A stretch of DNA of 55,680 nt from an uncultured Oxalobacteraceae bacterium (lineage in GTDB: Bacteria > Pseudomonadota > Gammaproteobacteria > Burkholderiales > Burkholderiaceae_D), in assembly GCA_903862415.1 (NCBI GenBank), contig CAIOYD010000031.1, forward strand, positions 1 to 55,680, read 5' to 3'. The notes below the pieces were generated by a model. The model was not told where the DNA came from. It did not search any database and saw only the letters and a list, made by a program, of their open reading frames with translations. This document shows positions 54,111-55,680 of the stretch, one piece after another. Position numbers and translations under genes: made by a program. The first letter of the stretch is position 1. Each line of letters opens with the position of its first letter.

Positions 54111-54186
54111 GGATGATAACTTAGCAGTCTCCTGGTTGGTTTTGTGCACAAATTGCTGCAAAGTTCTTCCATTGGGCTAATAAGTC

Positions 54187-54195
54187 TGATAGAAT
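54187..54195 (+). promoter_or_regulatory. Extended -10 promoter of rpsU
   Basis: TGATAGAAT is an extended -10 (TG-N-TAGAAT) about 36 bases before the rpsU ATG. No good -35 is visible, as is common for extended -10 promoters. Confidence 0.5.
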
Positions 54196-54230
54196 CTCGT
54201 TCTTCCTATAAATTCTTGGCTTGAGCTTAC

Positions 54231-54443
54231 ATGACCACTATTCGCCTTAAAGAAAACGAACCGTTCGAAGTCGCCATGCGTCGCTTCAAGCGCACTATCG
54301 AAAAAACCGGCATTTTGACCGAATTGCGTTCGCGCGAATGTTACGAAAAGCCAACAGCTGAACGTAAGCGTAAATTAGCTGCCGCTGTTAAGCGTCACTA
54401 CAAACGCATTCGCAGCATGCAGTTACCTAAAAAAATGTACTAA
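54231..54443 (+). CDS. rpsU: 30S ribosomal protein S21
   Basis: 70 residues, basic, with the S21 pattern [36 protein letters not shown] and [15 protein letters not shown]. It is the first gene of the conserved rpsU-yqeY-dnaG block and helps mRNA selection on the small subunit. Confidence 0.98.
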   Translation: MTTIRLKENEPFEVAMRRFKRTIEKTGILTELRSRECYEKPTAERKRKLAAAVKRHYKRIRSMQLPKKMY

Positions 54444-54529
54444 GACTTTTGTCTTTGCATGCCGGTCTGATTGGCATGTTGGTGGTACTCAGCAGATATT
54501 CGCTAGTCGTAGTTTAATTAGCTAACATG

Positions 54530-54558
54530 CCCGCTCCGGTTTTTCCGCGGCGGGTTTT
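54530..54558 (+). terminator. Attenuator/terminator hairpin after rpsU
   Basis: CCCGC (54530-54534) pairs with GCGGG (54550-54554), followed by TTTT. A partial terminator between rpsU and the downstream genes is the known arrangement in the rpsU-dnaG-rpoD operon and keeps S21 output higher than primase. Confidence 0.65.
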
Positions 54559-54593
54559 GTCATTTATTTCTTCTCATTTCTATGGAGCAACTC

Positions 54594-55040
54594 ATGAGTT
54601 TAAAAGAGCAAATCACTGAAGACATGAAAAACGCCATGCGCGCCAAAGACGCAGCCAAACTGGGCACAATCCGCCTCATTACCGCTGCCATGAAGCAAAA
54701 AGAAGTCGATGAACGCATCGAATTAACCGATACCCTGGTGCTGGCCATTATTGAAAAAATGATCAAACAGCGCAAGGATTCCATCACCCAGTTTGAAGCC
54801 GGTGGACGTCAGGATCTGGCCGATATCGAAAAAGCCGAACTCGTTATTCTGTCTGCTTATATGCCTGCAGCCTTGTCGGAAGCAGAAATCGCGGCCGAAG
54901 TAGCTGCTGCCGTGGCCGAAGTCAAGCCGGCCGGACCGCAGGATATGGGTAAGGTCATGGCCTTGGTTAAAGCCAAATTGGCCGGACGTGCTGACATGAC
55001 CGTAGTTTCCGCTATGGTTAAAGCTGCCCTGACTAAATAA
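54594..55040 (+). CDS. yqeY: YqeY-like GatB/YqeY domain protein
   Basis: 148 residues: SLKEQITEDMKNAMRAKD start, LGTIRLITAAMKQKEVDER, and GPQDMGKVMALVKAKLAGRADM near the end. Related to the tail domain of GatB; thought to be tRNA-linked, exact role unknown. ATG 54594 is preferred since GGAG lies 6 bases upstream, inside an earlier in-frame ATG (54582). Confidence 0.93.
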   Translation: MSLKEQITEDMKNAMRAKDAAKLGTIRLITAAMKQKEVDERIELTDTLVLAIIEKMIKQRKDSITQFEAGGRQDLADIEKAELVILSAYMPAALSEAEIAAEVAAAVAEVKPAGPQDMGKVMALVKAKLAGRADMTVVSAMVKAALTK

Positions 55041-55046
55041 GCTGTC

Positions 55047-55680
55047 GTGATCCCGCAATCGTTTATTGCCGATTTAATCGCCCGCGTTGATATTGTCGAC
55101 GTGGTGGGTCGGTATGTGCCGCTTAAAAAAGGCGGCGCCAATTACATGGGCCTGTGCCCGTTCCATAACGAAAAATCCCCCAGTTTTACTGTCAGTCCGA
55201 CCAAGCAGTTTTATCATTGTTTTGGCTGTGGTGCGCATGGTACGGCGGTAGGATTTTTAATGGAATACTCGGGCATGAGTTTTGTAGATGCCATCAAGGA
55301 TCTGGCCCAAAGCCACGGTATGATTGTGCCGGAGGACGAGCAGATTCCGGCGTTGCAGCGAGCGCAAAATCAAGCCAGAAGTATGGCGCTGTCCGACGCC
55401 ATGACCCGTGCCAACGATTATTACCGACGGCAGTTAAAAACCGCCCCGAATGCGATCACCTATTTGCAGGGACGCGGCTTGAGCGGTGAAATTGCCGCCC
55501 GGTTCAGTCTGGGCTACGCTCCTGAGGGGTGGGATAACCTGCGTCAGGAATTTTCCGATTACGATGAGCCCGTGCTGGCTGAATCCGGACTGGTCATTGA
55601 CAAGGAAGCCGAAGAGGGTGGGCGCCACAAACGTTACGACCGTTTTCGCGAACGGGTGATGTTTCCCATTAAAAACACCA
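55047..55680 (+). CDS. dnaG: DNA primase, N-terminal part (runs off the window)
   Basis: GTG 55047 opens a frame continuing to the window end, 211 codons. IPQSFIADLIARVDIVDVVG is followed by the zinc-binding domain CPFHNEKSPSFTV...FYHCFGC and then the linker to the catalytic core (RERVMFPIKN at the edge). It synthesises RNA primers for replication. It lies 6 bases after yqeY. The TOPRIM core and helicase-binding domain are outside the window. Confidence 0.96.
   Translation, partial: MIPQSFIADLIARVDIVDVVGRYVPLKKGGANYMGLCPFHNEKSPSFTVSPTKQFYHCFGCGAHGTAVGFLMEYSGMSFVDAIKDLAQSHGMIVPEDEQIPALQRAQNQARSMALSDAMTRANDYYRRQLKTAPNAITYLQGRGLSGEIAARFSLGYAPEGWDNLRQEFSDYDEPVLAESGLVIDKEAEEGGRHKRYDRFRERVMFPIKNT

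Noticed and set aside
1-55680. CRISPR arrays, insertion sequences, prophage genes, rRNA
   Set aside because: Read for regularly spaced repeats, transposase or integrase motifs, phage structural genes and rRNA segments; none seen. Only short palindromic repeats were found.

Overview
The window looks like chromosomal DNA of a betaproteobacterium of the order Burkholderiales. Moderate GC (roughly 50-55% by eye), the rpsU-yqeY-dnaG block, the nitrate-assimilation cluster with a fused PP2C phosphatase/kinase, and the SpeE-like/YbiB/BaiN order would fit an Oxalobacteraceae member such as Undibacterium. That placement is inference from gene content, not from a database search. There is no prophage, CRISPR array or intact insertion sequence. 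The mobile-looking signals are REP-like palindromes, one toxin-antitoxin pair and a few gene remnants.

Layout. 1-3.9 kb: the end of an unknown gene, an SOS-controlled umuDC operon with a near-ideal LexA box, and an orphan GspE/PilB-type ATPase. 4-17.4 kb (all minus strand): an amino-sugar oligosaccharide locus. The upstream unit is TonB receptor, ROK kinase, sensor kinase and FixJ-type regulator. The downstream unit is ABC binding protein, two permeases, ATPase, a GH9 exo-glucosaminidase-like enzyme and a NagB-II-like deaminase. Together they describe outer-membrane uptake, ABC import, cytoplasmic cleavage to monosaccharide, phosphorylation and deamination to fructose-6-phosphate, under a two-component system. 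No GlcNAc-6-phosphate deacetylase is present, which points toward deacetylated (chitosan-type) oligomers.

17.7-29.4 kb: a DinJ/YafQ toxin-antitoxin pair; a very large TPR-GAF-PAS-GGDEF-EAL protein; a di-iron/NO-type cluster (bacteriohemerythrin, HHE hemerythrin, DUF2249, COX1/NnrS-like membrane protein); convergent purEK; and an SbtA-like bicarbonate transporter divergent from a LysR regulator with a clear T-N11-A operator. 29.7-33.4 kb: a three-gene signalling operon (periplasmic binding protein, sensor kinase, FixJ-type regulator). 33.5-39.1 kb: a DUF805-pilin fusion, a Rieske oxygenase, a penicillin-acylase-family enzyme and a Fic AMP-transferase, followed by a DUF1266-like gene remnant. 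39.6-42.4 kb: an FN3-CAP lipoprotein, tRNA-Ser(GGA) with its terminator, and a YjfB-like motility protein behind a sigma-28 promoter.

42.4-51.1 kb: assimilatory nitrate reduction. narK and the phosphatase-kinase fusion run leftward; nirB-nirD-nasA runs rightward from a sigma-54 promoter with NtrC-like half-sites upstream. 51.1-55.7 kb: a spermidine-synthase-like protein, ybiB, a BaiN/YhiN flavoprotein, then rpsU, yqeY and the start of dnaG, which runs off the window. The most unusual items are the DUF805-pilin fusion, the binding protein-kinase-regulator operon, the palindrome covering the bacteriohemerythrin promoter, and the zinc-less ROK kinase in the amino-sugar locus.
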